A DNA stretch of 64,000 nt from Beverwykella pulmonaria (lineage: Eukaryota > Ascomycota > Dothideomycetes > Pleosporales > Melanommataceae): positions 128,914-192,913 of the forward strand of contig BCHH01000015.1 in assembly GCA_001599595.1 (NCBI GenBank). The letters are read 5' to 3'. The notes under the pieces were generated by a model. It was not told where the DNA came from. It was given only the letters and a program-made list of their open reading frames with translations, and searched no databases. Positions 33,329 to 44,149 of the stretch are shown here, piece after piece. The translations under genes were made by a program, and so were the position numbers. Position 1 is the stretch's first letter; each line of letters begins with the position of its first letter.

Positions 33329-34471
33329 TAAGCTTTTAACGATTTTTGTTGCTTTGGCATACTCGCCACAACGTTCCATCATAGAAATTATAGGCTCTGA
33401 TTGGCCCAACCCCTGTAGATAGCAATCCATATGATTGGCCATCTGATATGCACTTTTCAACATGGAGTATCCTAGCAGAACATTGTGTTCCTCTACATCC
33501 TATGGCATGCCTTCTAGCCCGGTCTCCGATTCCAAATCTTGGCAGCAGGCCTTGGCAAAGATTCTCGAAAGAACCGCATCCATTCCTGTGCCACACTGAC
33601 GAGGTGAAAGTGAGACGAGACACCAAGCCAGATGCCACGGGCTGTGCAAGATGAGCCAAAAGTCTTAGTACCAAATATAAGTCGCTTGGCGAGGGTTGTT
33701 TAGACTTTGCTTTCGAGGGGATCGTCGTTTCATCAGGACGCCTAGCCGGCGCCTCACGGAAACGAAATCTCGGGAAATAAGGGATTTCCTCTCACGGCGC
33801 TGCCACTGCCAAACTGGGTATTTATTTGATATAAGCACTAGTGTACACTTTAGTCTCTTACCTGTATCCTTTTAGAATTTATTTGAGCATTCTAAACGGT
33901 ATGTTGGTTGAAAAGAAGGCAGTTCTGGTGTTGGCTTTTTCCCAAGATTTCGTTTCGGCGAGAGCCAGCCTCGTGCCCTGTTCGGTGTTTGCCGTAGATT
34001 GGCTTAGCGAGAGGCAAATTGACCACACAGCAGGGTAGTCGGGGAGTGTAGAGAAAAGGTACTGGAAGTGGGAAAGTGTAGGCGCACTGTGTTGAGTTAC
34101 CGAAACTGGCGCATTAATACAAGAGTGGCTTAGGGGAAGTTGATATTGCGAAGCCGTGAGCCTATTACGGTATCAGCAGCTTCGGACAGTGGATGGATGT
34201 GCTGCGGTTGCGAAGGTCAAAAGTGTTGTAGATAGCAATTAGATATTAGCGGGCGTATAGACTGGCACCCTCCAGGAAGCAATTCTGTATCCGTCTATGT
34301 GAGTTGATTGCTCGTCAAACCATGACAAGTCCTCTCACTCTAATGTAATGTGAATTGGAATTTCGTGACCCAAGCCCATTTTATACCTATATCCGAAACG
34401 AATGCAATCGCGTGTATGGTGTCCTGAATCCAGCATGACACTTCGTCCTCCAAAGGGGTATCTATTCAAAC
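33329..34471. other. Intergenic spacer
   Basis: About 1.1 kb between the transposase relic and the 3' end of the acyltransferase gene. Short open frames only. Confidence 0.4.
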
Positions 34472-36105
34472 TCATGCGTACTGCATGGCTCCGCTCTTTT
34501 CGTCCTCACTTTCGAACATATAGTCCTCCAACGCTTTTGTTGCCCTTGCACACCAGCTGTCGACATATATTGTCCAAAGATGGGCCATTGCGTAAAGCAG
34601 AGCAAACCAGATAGGAATGGCGACAGCAAAAACGAAGTAACTGTCGCTTCGGGGAATCCAGTGGAAGATGGGGTCGCCATTTTCGGGCTTCTCAACAGTG
34701 AAAGGCTCCACAGACCAGCCATAAATGAAGCGCACAAGCACGACGCGGAGCAAGGTGCCGTGGGTGAGATAAACAGCAAAGCTGTTTCTGCCGATCCACA
34801 TGAAAACTTTGTTGGAGAAGAGTTCTTGGAGAGTAGGGGACAGCCAGATCCCGGTTGCCATAAGGTCCCATCCCACTGCGGTCCATCTCTTAGAATAGTT
34901 CGTAGTGCCGGTTGGGAAGATATACCATCCAAAGTCCAACATCTGTTGGGACCAGGGGGCGTAATCGGGTCGTTCTCCGGGAAAGCTTGCGCAATATAAT
35001 CCAACAATGAGAAGGGTGGTATACACCACTCTGCGAGTTCTTGGCCAGCTGTTGACAAAGGCTCGGAAGTCTACGTCGGATCCCACATCGCACAAAAATA
35101 CCCCGAAAAGAAACTGGCACTCAAAGGTTTCTACCGCCAAGTTAGGATATGTAATCTAAAAGGAGATTGGAATAAGCGTATACCCTTTTCTGGAGTTGCA
35201 TCCCACCAATACCACGCCCACAGAACAAACACGGTGAACACTCGCATGCGGAATTTCATAAAGATGGTCGCAAATAGAGTTACGTAAATAGTGAAGGCAC
35301 CCTGTAGCAAGGGCAGTAGTGCCCATTGATGATCATCGTACTCCTGGTGGCCGTTGCTCCAGACAGTTCGAAAGTTGCGGAAGAGTCGGGGAATTTCCGT
35401 ATCAAGGGTGCCAATGTCCTTTGGGCTCGAAGACCTCAGCCATTCCGAATCGCACCGGCTCGAAATATCGAAACCCCCTAGCTGAGCAAAAAACCAGGCA
35501 ATACACATGGCGATAGTTGCGGGCATAATTAGGCGTGGTGGTCGTCGAAAGGCAGATTTCCCAAGTGTAACCAGAGCCCCTGCAAGATTTCCCGATTTGA
35601 CTTGGCGAAGTGGCTTTATAGCGCATACATATCCAGTCAGAAAGGCAAACATGGTAACTCCAATGCGGCCTTGCCATGGCATCCGAAGAAAAGGCAATTG
35701 CAAGAGCGTAGGGGCGGCATCAGGGTTATCGCGTGGGTACCACAAGTGATAGTTCCAAGCTCTGCAAAGATGTGTGACGACAACAATGAAGGAGGCCATT
35801 CCACGGACGCCCTGCAAGAAGACTTAGAACACGATAGAAAAGTTCAGACCACGAACTCTTACCTCGACCCATTTCACGTTCTGACGATTCTCTACGCCCA
35901 TTTTCGTAGGCGCAATCGCAGTCGCAGTTCCCGTTCCAGAGTCCTTACGAGGCGAAAGTCGAGAGATAGCGTGGCGCAAGATCAACAACGGAACCTTGAT
36001 GAGGACCGGCAAAGTCATGCAGGCGGCGATGGGCAAAGCAGGCGAGATGGAGGCAAAGAAAGCAGACGCAAGGGAAGGACGGCGTAAGAGCGTGTAAATA
36101 GCCAC
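34472..36105 (-). CDS. Membrane acyltransferase, acyltransferase-3 family, three exons
   Basis: Predicted 509-residue polytopic protein. Exons 36105-35863, 35811-35184 and 35130-34472; introns 51 and 53 nt (second one GTATAC..TAG with branch CTAAC). Exon 1 encodes a basic, partly hydrophobic N-terminus. The core starts GVRGMASFIVVVTHLCRAW, the conserved LRGIAAxxVVxxH-type motif of PF01757, with the key His. It continues RIGVTMFAFLTGYV and RRPPRLIMPA. At least eight hydrophobic helices follow, including WIGRNSFAVYLTHGTLLR near the end, which is also typical. Bacterial and fungal relatives transfer acyl groups to sugars, lipids or small molecules at the membrane. The fungal homologues are mostly uncharacterised. 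The C-terminal tail is acidic and probably cytosolic. Confidence 0.85.
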
Positions 36106-37136
36106 ATTTGCAGTACTTGAACCAAGAAGGAGGGTAGGGTAGGAGACCGGGATGTGTCCAAGACAACCCCGTGCGAAGACGCCAAAGACGGGCGCCCCAG
36201 CGCTTTTGTGGACATGTAAGGCCTTGGCGCGATAGAAGAGCGTTCAGGAGGCGTTATGATCATCGATGGTTTTTCCCTGATGGTGGCTTTAGCCCCATGG
36301 TGGAGCAGCGCCGAGCCCTGCGAGAGGACGGCCGCGTAAGACCGTCGGCAAGCCGGCCTTGGATCGCTGCTTTCATGCCTACGTCCCATACAGGACTAGG
36401 AATTTTGGCGACGGGCGGATACGCATGTGCGGGACCAGGATGGATAATTATTGCATGACGTCGACATCCATCAGCATCGCTTCCAATTCCCCAGTATACT
36501 TGCACGCAGCGTCCAGCGTGGCTGTCGTCATGGTTCGTCACGGCTACACCAGCCAGGTTAAGATTGTTCTTCGCTGCACCACGCAGGGGACGCTGATGCG
36601 AGTGGCGCTGCGACTGTTATCTGCCACCTCTTGGCGCTTGGCGTATGCCGCCCGAAGCCACTGGGCGGGGGCGTGGACGGTTCCCGCTCCGACCTTGTAG
36701 ACAGGAGGATCATTTCTCGTACGAAACGAAATGCTGACACAGTAACGCCTCCCGCCGCACTGCCGTGCCAAGCCCATCCGCCGTGGCACAGTTGCCAGAT
36801 GACGAGAGGAACAGGAGGAGCAAGGGCAGTGTCGAAGATGCAGAATCGGGGCACGTTGGGGCTGGCAACCTTGGGAGCATGTGGTGCAGTCCATGTTGCC
36901 GAGTGGTGTCGGATTTAGATTGAGAGGAGCATCGAGGCTGGGGTTGTACGACCGTCACGTGCCATCCCGCTCCGGCCCCTGGCGCAAACAACCCACGGAC
37001 TCGCGTACTACGCGAGGCTAAATGAAACCTCAACGCTTCCACGGCCAAACAACGTGATTGCTCGCGTCCCAAGCCGTTCATAGTTTTCTCTCCCTAACTT
37101 TATAAGAAATATGCCGCCAGCGCCCCAATGGCATGC
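36106..37136. other. GC-rich intergenic region
   Basis: About 1 kb upstream of the acyltransferase and downstream of the 2OG-oxygenase-like gene. It is GC-rich, so open frames of 90-125 codons occur in several frames on both strands at the same place. None has a motif or a consistent frame, and I call no gene. Confidence 0.45.
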
Positions 37137-38317
37137 TTAATGATTCTGCTCAACAATTTCCTTCGCAAATGTCGCAAAATCTCGCCGCTCGTCGACCATT
37201 TCCCACAGGTTGGGTTGGGTGAACACAGCCAGTGTGTTCCGTGCTACCTTCCCTCCAGTTCCAACGCTAGCTCCTCGAACGAAGTGAGGCACAGCTTTGA
37301 ACTTGCCCTTCGTGATCATCTCCAGCGCCTCACCAGTCTGGAAACCGAGACAATCACGAGGAATGCTGACTTTGACCACGGCACCGGTCCGAGAGTGGAT
37401 GTAGAGACCGGCCTTTGGATCTGGGGAGCCGTCGAGTTCGTCGAGTGGGGAAAACAAAGAACCCGTCTGCGGGGGATGAGCTGCCTCGTCAACAAACATG
37501 GCTGATGTCAGACCGGTGAGGCAGCCGTGGTCGAGATGTGTTGCACACCAGTCATCGTCATCCCCGTTGGTTGTCGCCTGGCCTTGTGTCTGCGACGGAG
37601 CTGGAAAGTAGTGCAAGAGCCGGGCCTTGGTGGAAATGCTCGTCTTCACAACATGCTCGAGATAGCCCTTCTCGTAGCCTTCAATGTTGGCTTCGGCGTA
37701 TCTATCGCATGCTCGTGCGACCAGTGCAGCGATATCGATAATCAGAGTGCACAATTCTCGGAAGGTCTCTTCAAAGCCAGGTAGGAGCTCATGCGATGGC
37801 CAGATATTGGGAGCAGTATACTCGGAGAACGACGGATATCTCTTGGCCACAGATTCCTGCTGGTCCTCAAACCCCGCAGCGCAATTGACGTAGTATGAGC
37901 CCTTTAACGTGTCGTAGCGGCCGTCTTTCAGCGTTTCCTTCCCACACGACCATCCAACAAGCCATTTCGATGCCGGAGACTCGAGTTTCTCTGACCATGA
38001 AGTTAGCCAACTGAACAGTCCAACTCAAGTTATAATGCTGGTCAACTCTTGGCGAAGTGATGCTGACGTACCTAACTCCTCTTGGGGCAAGCTTGCTAGT
38101 GCGGAGGAGTACGAAAGCATCTTGCGCCTGAGCTCATGAAATCGTGAAGGAACATCTTTGACGACAATTATTCCTAGCGATGACGGCCCAAAAGCCTCTT
38201 CCAGAACGGAGAAGTCCACATTCTCTTCAAATCTTGTTAGAGTAGCCTCAAGTTGGACTTTATCAGCGTACCTTGCCGAAGGTCCTCCAAGCTAACGGCT
38301 ACGGCTGGCTGGCTCAT
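37137..38317 (-). CDS. 2-oxoglutarate/Fe(II) oxygenase-like (clavaminate-synthase-like) protein, three exons
   Basis: Predicted 350-residue soluble protein. Exons 38317-38272, 38224-38072 and 37990-37137; introns 47 and 81 nt. It begins MSQPAVAVSLEDLRQENVDF, then SVLEEAFGPSSLGIIVVKDVP. This is the usual opening of fungal and plant proteins of this isopenicillin-N-synthase-like fold. Candidate iron ligands are H218 and D220 in ATHLDHGCLTGL and H302 in AVPHFVRGA. The last part (RNTLAVFTQPNLWEMV) matches the family C-terminal strand region. Residues after the HxD (GLTSAMF) fit. The substrate is unknown. It is head to head with the FRG1 homologue, 245 bp between start codons. Confidence 0.82.
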
Positions 38318-38562
38318 TGTGGTGTTAGTCATTAGGTCAGTAAGAAGGATGGCGGATTCAATTGCATTGCAAGAAGCTGCAAGGGGCTGGATTTATTATC
38401 CGGGTCCAACGGATCCAGTACACAGGTTGTGAAAATGGTTGAAGCTCGACCTCGGCGGGTGTTGATATTCACCTGCCTAAAAACATTCTGCCGCCCTGCT
38501 CCGCCGGCGACATCCACCTCACTTTCCGATGCCAGCCGCACCTCAACACCATAACCCACGCC
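38318..38562. promoter_or_regulatory. 245-bp bidirectional promoter (2OG oxygenase / FRG1)
   Basis: The only sequence between the two divergent start codons at 38317 and 38563. No TATA box is evident. Confidence 0.55.
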
Positions 38563-39421
38563 ATGGTCAAGCCACTGCACTTCAAAGGCGACAAGAAGGC
38601 CAAAAAGCGGAAGAGAGTAGCCGACCCTGACGATGCCGAGAATCCATCCTCCAAAGCCCTCGCCACCACCTCTGGCGCCCCGACCGTGAGCGAAGACGAC
38701 GACTCCTGGGTCTCAGCCGATGCGCCCACCGACGTCTCTGGACCCGTGTTGATCGTTCTGCCCACCGAACCAGCGACCTGCTTAGCATGCGATGCGAACG
38801 GCAAGGTGTTTGCGAGTGCCATTGAGAATTTTGTTGACGGAGACCCCACGACGGCCGAACCGCACGATGTAAGGCAGGTGTTTGTTGCAAACAGAGTCGC
38901 AGGGACGGAGAGCATCAGCTTGAAGGGCCATCACGGGAAGCAAGTCTTACACGCCGAATATCCACACCCGGCAGTCGCTAACAATGCTACCTAGATATCT
39001 CGGTTGCGACAAGTACGGCATCCTCTCCGCGAACTCGACTGCCATCTCACCCGAAGAATCTTTCCTCTGCATCCCCGTTCCCGACAACCCCTCTACATTC
39101 GGCCTTCAAACCGCGCGCGACAAGTTCGTCACCGTCGACGAGTCCGGTTCCGGCGGGCCAGAAGTACGCGGCGATGCCGAGGTCATAACCTTCAACACCA
39201 CGCTCCGGATTCGTATGCAAGCGCGCTTCAAGCCCAAGCTGCGTGCTTCGAAGGAAGAGAAGGCAAAGGAGAAGATCAGCCGCAAGGAGCTCGAGGAACT
39301 CATCGGCCGGAAGCTCGAAGACGACGAGGTCCGCAAGCTGAAGAAGGCGAGAAGAGAAGGCAATTTTCACGAGGTTGCGCTTGACTTCAAGGTCAAGACT
39401 TCGCACGACAAGTACGCTTAA
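38563..39421 (+). CDS. frg1: FRG1 family protein, two exons with a GC-AG intron
   Basis: Predicted 267-residue nuclear protein of the FRG1 family (PF06229), linked in animals to pre-mRNA processing and actin bundling. The N-terminus MVKPLHFKGDKKAKKRKR is a bipartite-type basic signal. The beta-trefoil core follows: DDSWVSADAPTDVSGPVLIV, SISLKGHHGKYLGCDKYGI, and the basic C-terminal helix region. Exons 38563-38939 and 38995-39421. The 55-nt intron starts GCAAGT, with branch GCTAAC and acceptor CTAG. Only the GC donor restores GHHGKYLGCDKYG; the GT 3 nt downstream would shift the frame. Confidence 0.88.
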
Positions 39422-40169
39422 TCAGGCTCCGTGCAATCGAAACCACAGGCTGGGTTAGACGCCATTGGATCTCGGCCAAATGAATTTGAAGCACCCGCCA
39501 AGCGATGTAGCCGCTTAGCCGAGATGGTTGAATGGCCTTGAGGAAAACCAAGACACGGGGAAATTTAGTGAGGCCACTAATTAGAAGTGCGCATTACGTC
39601 GCAGGTATGCCAAACAGGGCATGAATCCTCAAGGCAGGTGTTCCCCAGGTGTGACTTCGGCATAAACGATACAATAGTGGATGGGCTAAGTTCGGGTCAT
39701 CGACAGAAAGCTCTAATTAATTTCTTGTCGCTCAGTCAGCCTTCGAGCATCATGATACCTCGAAACTAGATGTAAGTTGCGTAACACTACGGTTTTAAAT
39801 AGTTTAATTAGAAGTTCTATGGCTGAGAAGAGCTAGCAGCCGATATTCACGTAGCACTTCAAAGAATTAAACCCTTAGTCTTGAACCACTCATGTTGAGG
39901 AATTGTGTAGATCACAGTATAATTTATGCATTCTTTTCCAGAACAAGATACAATATAACTTATCGTTTGTTGATCATCTTTTGGTCGAGCGCTAGCACTC
40001 TGGACGCCAGAAATTTTAGCACCTCTACATAAAGAAGTCGACCTCGATCGCGAGACTAAATCTGAATCTTTGACTAACGGCAACATCAACATGGCAACCA
40101 AAACACACAAGATTGGAATGATCTTTGGGCTCGTTGCTACTAAGAAACTGGGAAGTATCCAACACGCTT
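39422..40169. other. Intergenic spacer
   Basis: 3' flank of the FRG1 gene, AT-rich from about 39760. No gene called. A 126-codon minus-strand frame here is continuous with the minisatellite that follows and lacks support. Confidence 0.4.
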
Positions 40170-40240
40170 CATTCATCAACGCCAGGCCGTCATTCATCAA
40201 CGCCAGGCCGTCATTCATCAACGCCAGGCCGTCATTCATC
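40170..40240. repeat. 21-bp minisatellite, 3.4 copies
   Basis: Unit CATTCATCAACGCCAGGCCGT at 40170-40190, 40191-40211 and 40212-40232, plus 8 bp. Copies are identical. On the minus strand the unit, a multiple of three, reads as a seven-residue repeat MNDGLAL. Confidence 0.9.
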
Positions 40241-40674
40241 TAACAATATACTAGGACGAATTGACCATACGCAATCAGGCAACTATTAATTAGTGCACAC
40301 AGATCATGTTTCAAACACGCACACGCACACCTGGAGAGTACTGACGACATGATGTATTTTGTTACAATTTGAATAACCGTAGACCCGTATCGAAAAAACA
40401 TTTAAACCCACGATCATAAGGAGCGTCGTTTGATCCAAATATGCTGCAGCAATCCTTCCAATCCACCCACTCGGTTCGATCCACCTCCACAACAGGTAGC
40501 GTTCATAACGTAAATCTTCGATGTTGATGCTTGTGCTCATGTCAAACGACACAATGACTGCTTCCCTCCTCTCTCCAGCCCTCCTTCTCCAGACCTTCCA
40601 GCTATCCTAGTACCCACAACCTCCACCACTCTCTGGTACCTTTTATTTCCTTTTTACCCCTTCACTCACTCCAT
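40241..40674. other. Intergenic spacer
   Basis: Between the minisatellite and the 3' end of the membrane protein gene. Pyrimidine-rich after 40560. No gene recognised. Confidence 0.4.
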
Positions 40675-41583
40675 CTAAATATCCAAAATCTTGGTTACCT
40701 CCCCCTCACTAATCTCCCTTGCCGTCTCCTCGCTCACCTTTCCGGCCCCCTCCACCGTCTCCCTCTCCGTCTCTGCACTCGCTCTGCCCACCTGCCTCTC
40801 AATATCCCTATACAAGCTATCGTTCTCCTCGGGGTTTAAGAATGAGTATCTACCCGCGGTTTTGTCGCCATGCGAGCGGGACACCGGGTTGCTGGAGGCG
40901 GCCAAGTCGTGGTGGCAGTTGGGGCAAGTCAATGTGCAAGAGGGGGAGGAGAATGCTTCGAAGAAGCGGGCCGGGATGCTGAGGTAGAGGGCACGGAGTG
41001 CGAGGTAGATGTGGATCATCCTGGGGTGTGTAAGCGGTGGGTTAGAGGATGGGGAAGAAAGGGGGGGAATTGTGGGAAATGGGCTCGATATGATGAACCG
41101 ATGCTGAGGCAAGACTCTCGGACACGATATGGAAACGTTCAAAACTTACATGTTGATCATAAACGGCACCGTAGCATACGCACCTAACATAGTCTCACCT
41201 GGAGGCGGATAATACCTATAGTAATACCCGTTGTACGACAATTCCAACCATGAAAACACCATACAAACGACCAAACTAGCTCCCACCATGGCATCACCCA
41301 CAAAAGTCACAAAGTTGCGTGTCTTTCTCTTCCCGTCTTCTTTCGCAGCGTCGAGGGGGTCATGAGTGTGCATTTTACAGCGTTGGGAGTCGAAGTACAG
41401 GATTGTTGCGGAGAGGAGGGAGGATGCGGTTTGGGGGACGAGGGCGATGGCCGGGAAGAGCCCATTGTGGGAGGTAGCGGCGTGTGCGATGCCTAAGGAG
41501 AAGGCGAAGGGGTAGGTTAGGAGCGTTGTTTTGCGGAGCAGGGTGATGATGGGGTTCGGGTCGGGAGTCTGGTGGGTGGCCAT
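40675..41583 (-). CDS. Uncharacterised fungal membrane protein, two exons
   Basis: Predicted 259-residue protein. Exons 41583-41150 and 41020-40675 with a 129-nt intron (GTAAGT..CAG, phase 2, inside an ATG codon). About four hydrophobic segments are visible: TYPFAFSLGIAHAA, ALVPQTASSLLSATILYF, VGDAMVGASLVVCMVFSWLEL and MINMMIHIYLALRALYLSI. A cytosolic tail of about 95 residues follows. The tail has a CPNC pair and an acidic, Glu-rich coiled-coil-like end (SAETERETVEGAGKV onward). I do not recognise the family; the gene structure and clean splice keep it as a real gene. Confidence 0.65.
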
Positions 41584-42348
41584 GGTGGAGATCTTTCCGG
41601 TTTATTTAAGTAAACGATGGGAGAGAGGAGAAGAGAGTAGAGTAGAGGAGATGTTAGATATTGAATATGTATGGACGTTGACGAAAGCGGCGATGCTCGA
41701 TCAGATGTTGAAAATAGTTTTCAATCACAACACCAACCAGTCCTTTAAAACAGCCCTCACATCAGGCAACAAGAGCGCGTATATAAATTCCTCGCTGCAT
41801 ACAGCCCCGTCAAAGGATTCGAGGACACGCAGCCCACATCCTACGGCATTGGTTAGAATTCCTGATCGGGACGCTTGGCGGAGGCGGAGTCGTTCCACAA
41901 CCAATTGGATCGACTGCTGGATACTTTGGTACTACTTTCTGAGACGATAACTTGGGCAACATTGCTAGGGGCCTTGGCAAGGCGCATTTCACATCGGCGA
42001 ATCCTTCGTGATTGTTTATTTATGAGGGGTTCGTTCGATGTCGTGATTGATACAAACTCCCGGCCTAGTCTGTCTACGTTGGTGGTGCGTGTGAGGCAGA
42101 CTATTTGAATGAAAATGAAATTGATTGGAGGTACTTGCATGCTCTTTGTTGAGGATGATTAGGAGGTTGAGACAACAGCCATCCATTAGATTTGTATAAC
42201 CAGGGTTCGCAAGCACAACCCGATTCGGCGTCAATAGCAGCAGGCTCGACACGTACAAGAGGCACAATTGAATTCATACTCTACAATCTTGGTATTTCCG
42301 TCCTTCGCAATCCTAGCCTCCTTGGGCTTCTCCATTTCGACCCCGCGC
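41584..42348. other. Intergenic spacer
   Basis: Promoter of the membrane protein gene (pyrimidine/purine-biased just upstream of 41583) and 3' flank of the aldehyde dehydrogenase gene. Open frames here have no support. Confidence 0.4.
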
Positions 42349-43997
42349 TCACGACTTGTACACGTGAATGACATGAGCATTCATGAAGGCGAGGAGACCA
42401 GTCTTGCCCCACTCGCCGCCAATGCCAGACTCCTTGTGTCCACCGAAGATAGCCTGGGGTGTGGGCTTCTCGTAGCTGTTGACGAACACAGAACCAGCTT
42501 CAAGACGTCGCGCAACCTGGGAGGCCTTCTCGACGTCCTTACCCCACACGCATGCGCCAAGGCCCGTGTTGGTATTGTTGGCACGAGCGATGACCTCGTC
42601 GAGATCAGACCAGGGCTGGGTGGGCACAATGGGACCGAAGGGCTCCTCGGCGATGATTTGCGAGTCGTTGGGTGGGTTGTCGATAATGGTGGGCTGGATG
42701 AAGAAGCCCTTGCTGGCAGCGACATCAGACTCGCCGACGGCAAACTTGTAGCCCTTGGCCTTGCTATCGGCGAAGAAGCCCTTGACCTTCTCGTACTGCA
42801 TGGCATTCTGGATCGGGCCGAGGAGGTTGTCGCCATCGTCCGGGTTGCCAACCTTGACGGTCTTGGTGAACTTGACCATCTCGTCGAGGAACTCTTTGTA
42901 GATGGACTCGTGGATGTAGATGCGCTTTGTTGCTACGCACACCTGCCCACTGTTCTGGAATGCACCCATGACCACTTCAGGGGCGATCTTCTTGACATCG
43001 ACGTCGGGGAGAATGATGGACGCATCATTGCCTCCGAGCTCCAGAGTCACGCGCTTGAGTGTCTTGGCGCTGGCCTCCATGACCTTCTTTCCGGTGGCGA
43101 TGGATCCAGTGAATGAGATCTTGGCGACATCCGGATGCAAGGTGAGCCCCGCCCCAAGTTCGTTGTTGCCGCCAACTGCCTGGACGACGCCCGGGGGGAA
43201 GATCTCTTGCGCGAGCTCGACGAGCTTGAGGCCAGTATAGGGAGTGAATGGACTAAAAAAAGTAAGCTTTGGTACATCTGGGAAAGGAAGACAATGCTTA
43301 CGAAGGCTTGACAATGATTGTGTTACCGGTCAGTAGCGCGGGTGCGATCTTGCCCACGGAAAGAATCAAGGGGAAGTTCCAGGGAACAATGGCTACGCAA
43401 CATCAGTCCTAAGCACGTGACTATACCACATGGGTATCCTACCTCCGCAGACACCAAGAGGGGTGTACTCGGTGTAGACAGTCTTCTCGTCGTCTTCAAA
43501 CTTCTCTTCGGGGATTTCAAGTGAGCCTAGTTGGGTGATTAGAACAGGCGGAATCATCAGATAGAACGGAGAATGGGTCGCGCACAGTGATATTGGGTGA
43601 ATCCAGCGACACCGCCGACTTCGATGCCAGCAAACTTTTTCTGTGGTACAATGAGCTACCGATGCAATCATGGAGAAGAATTCGTGCATACCGGCTTGCC
43701 AGTCTCCTTGCACAGCAAGGTGGTGAACTCTTCAGCATGCTGGGTGAAGAGGTCGGCAAACTTCATCAGCAGCGCCTTCCTCTGCTCCACGGGGGTGTCT
43801 CTCCAGGCGGGGAACGCCTTCTTGCCAGCAGCGACGGCGTCGTCGAGATCCTTCTCCGAGCCAATTGGAACACCCCAGAGCTCCATACCTGTTGCCGGGT
43901 TTACGCCATGGTGGATGTTACTGCTGCTTCTGTTCTTGCCATCGACGACGTTGTAAAACGTCTCGAAGTCGAGGGTGGAAACTTTGGAGGGAGACAT
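42349..43997 (-). CDS. Aldehyde dehydrogenase, five exons
   Basis: Predicted 479-residue NAD(P)-dependent aldehyde dehydrogenase (PF00171). Exons 43997-43692, 43640-43586, 43526-43443, 43392-43302 and 43252-42349; introns 49-59 nt, some with weak donors but all frame-keeping. Motifs: PWNFPL and [10 protein letters not shown] in exon 4, [12 protein letters not shown], the catalytic Glu250 in LELGGNDAS, the nucleophile Cys284 in [21 protein letters not shown], and the C-terminal [17 protein letters not shown]. Length is normal. No targeting signal, so cytosolic. The promoter carries three GCGGGG motifs in a tandem repeat, suggesting carbon catabolite repression as known for alcohol and aldehyde genes of Aspergillus (inference). 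The last exon contains long antisense open frames that are shadows. Confidence 0.93.
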
Positions 43998-44062
43998 GAT
44001 GGAGAGTGTGTAGGCAGTGTGAGGACTTAGTAAATGCGAGGAAGGGAGAAGATGGAACTAAG

Positions 44063-44149
44063 GCGGGGGAGAGAGTGTACTTATTCTGAAGGCGGGGAAG
44101 AGGGAGTACTTAACATGAAGGCGGGGCAGAGGGAGCACCTCAGATGGAA
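44063..44149. promoter_or_regulatory. Three 29-bp tandem repeats with CreA-like GCGGGG in the aldehyde dehydrogenase promoter
   Basis: GCGGGG occurs at 44063-44068, 44092-44097 and 44121-44126, exactly 29 bp apart. Each is followed by an AGAG-GTACTT-like tail, imperfectly conserved. It lies 66-152 bp upstream of the start codon at 43997. GCGGGG fits the SYGGRG consensus of the glucose repressor CreA. Binding itself is inference. Confidence 0.65.

Noticed and set aside
36171..37081. Several overlapping 90-125 codon frames on both strands
   Set aside because: Typical of GC-rich non-coding DNA: no frame preference, no motif, no splice model.
40170..40240. CRISPR-like array
   Set aside because: Head-to-tail copies with no spacers in a eukaryotic genome; it is a minisatellite.
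42268..43116. 282-codon plus-strand open frame
   Set aside because: Antisense shadow of the last aldehyde dehydrogenase exon, which has all catalytic motifs on the minus strand.
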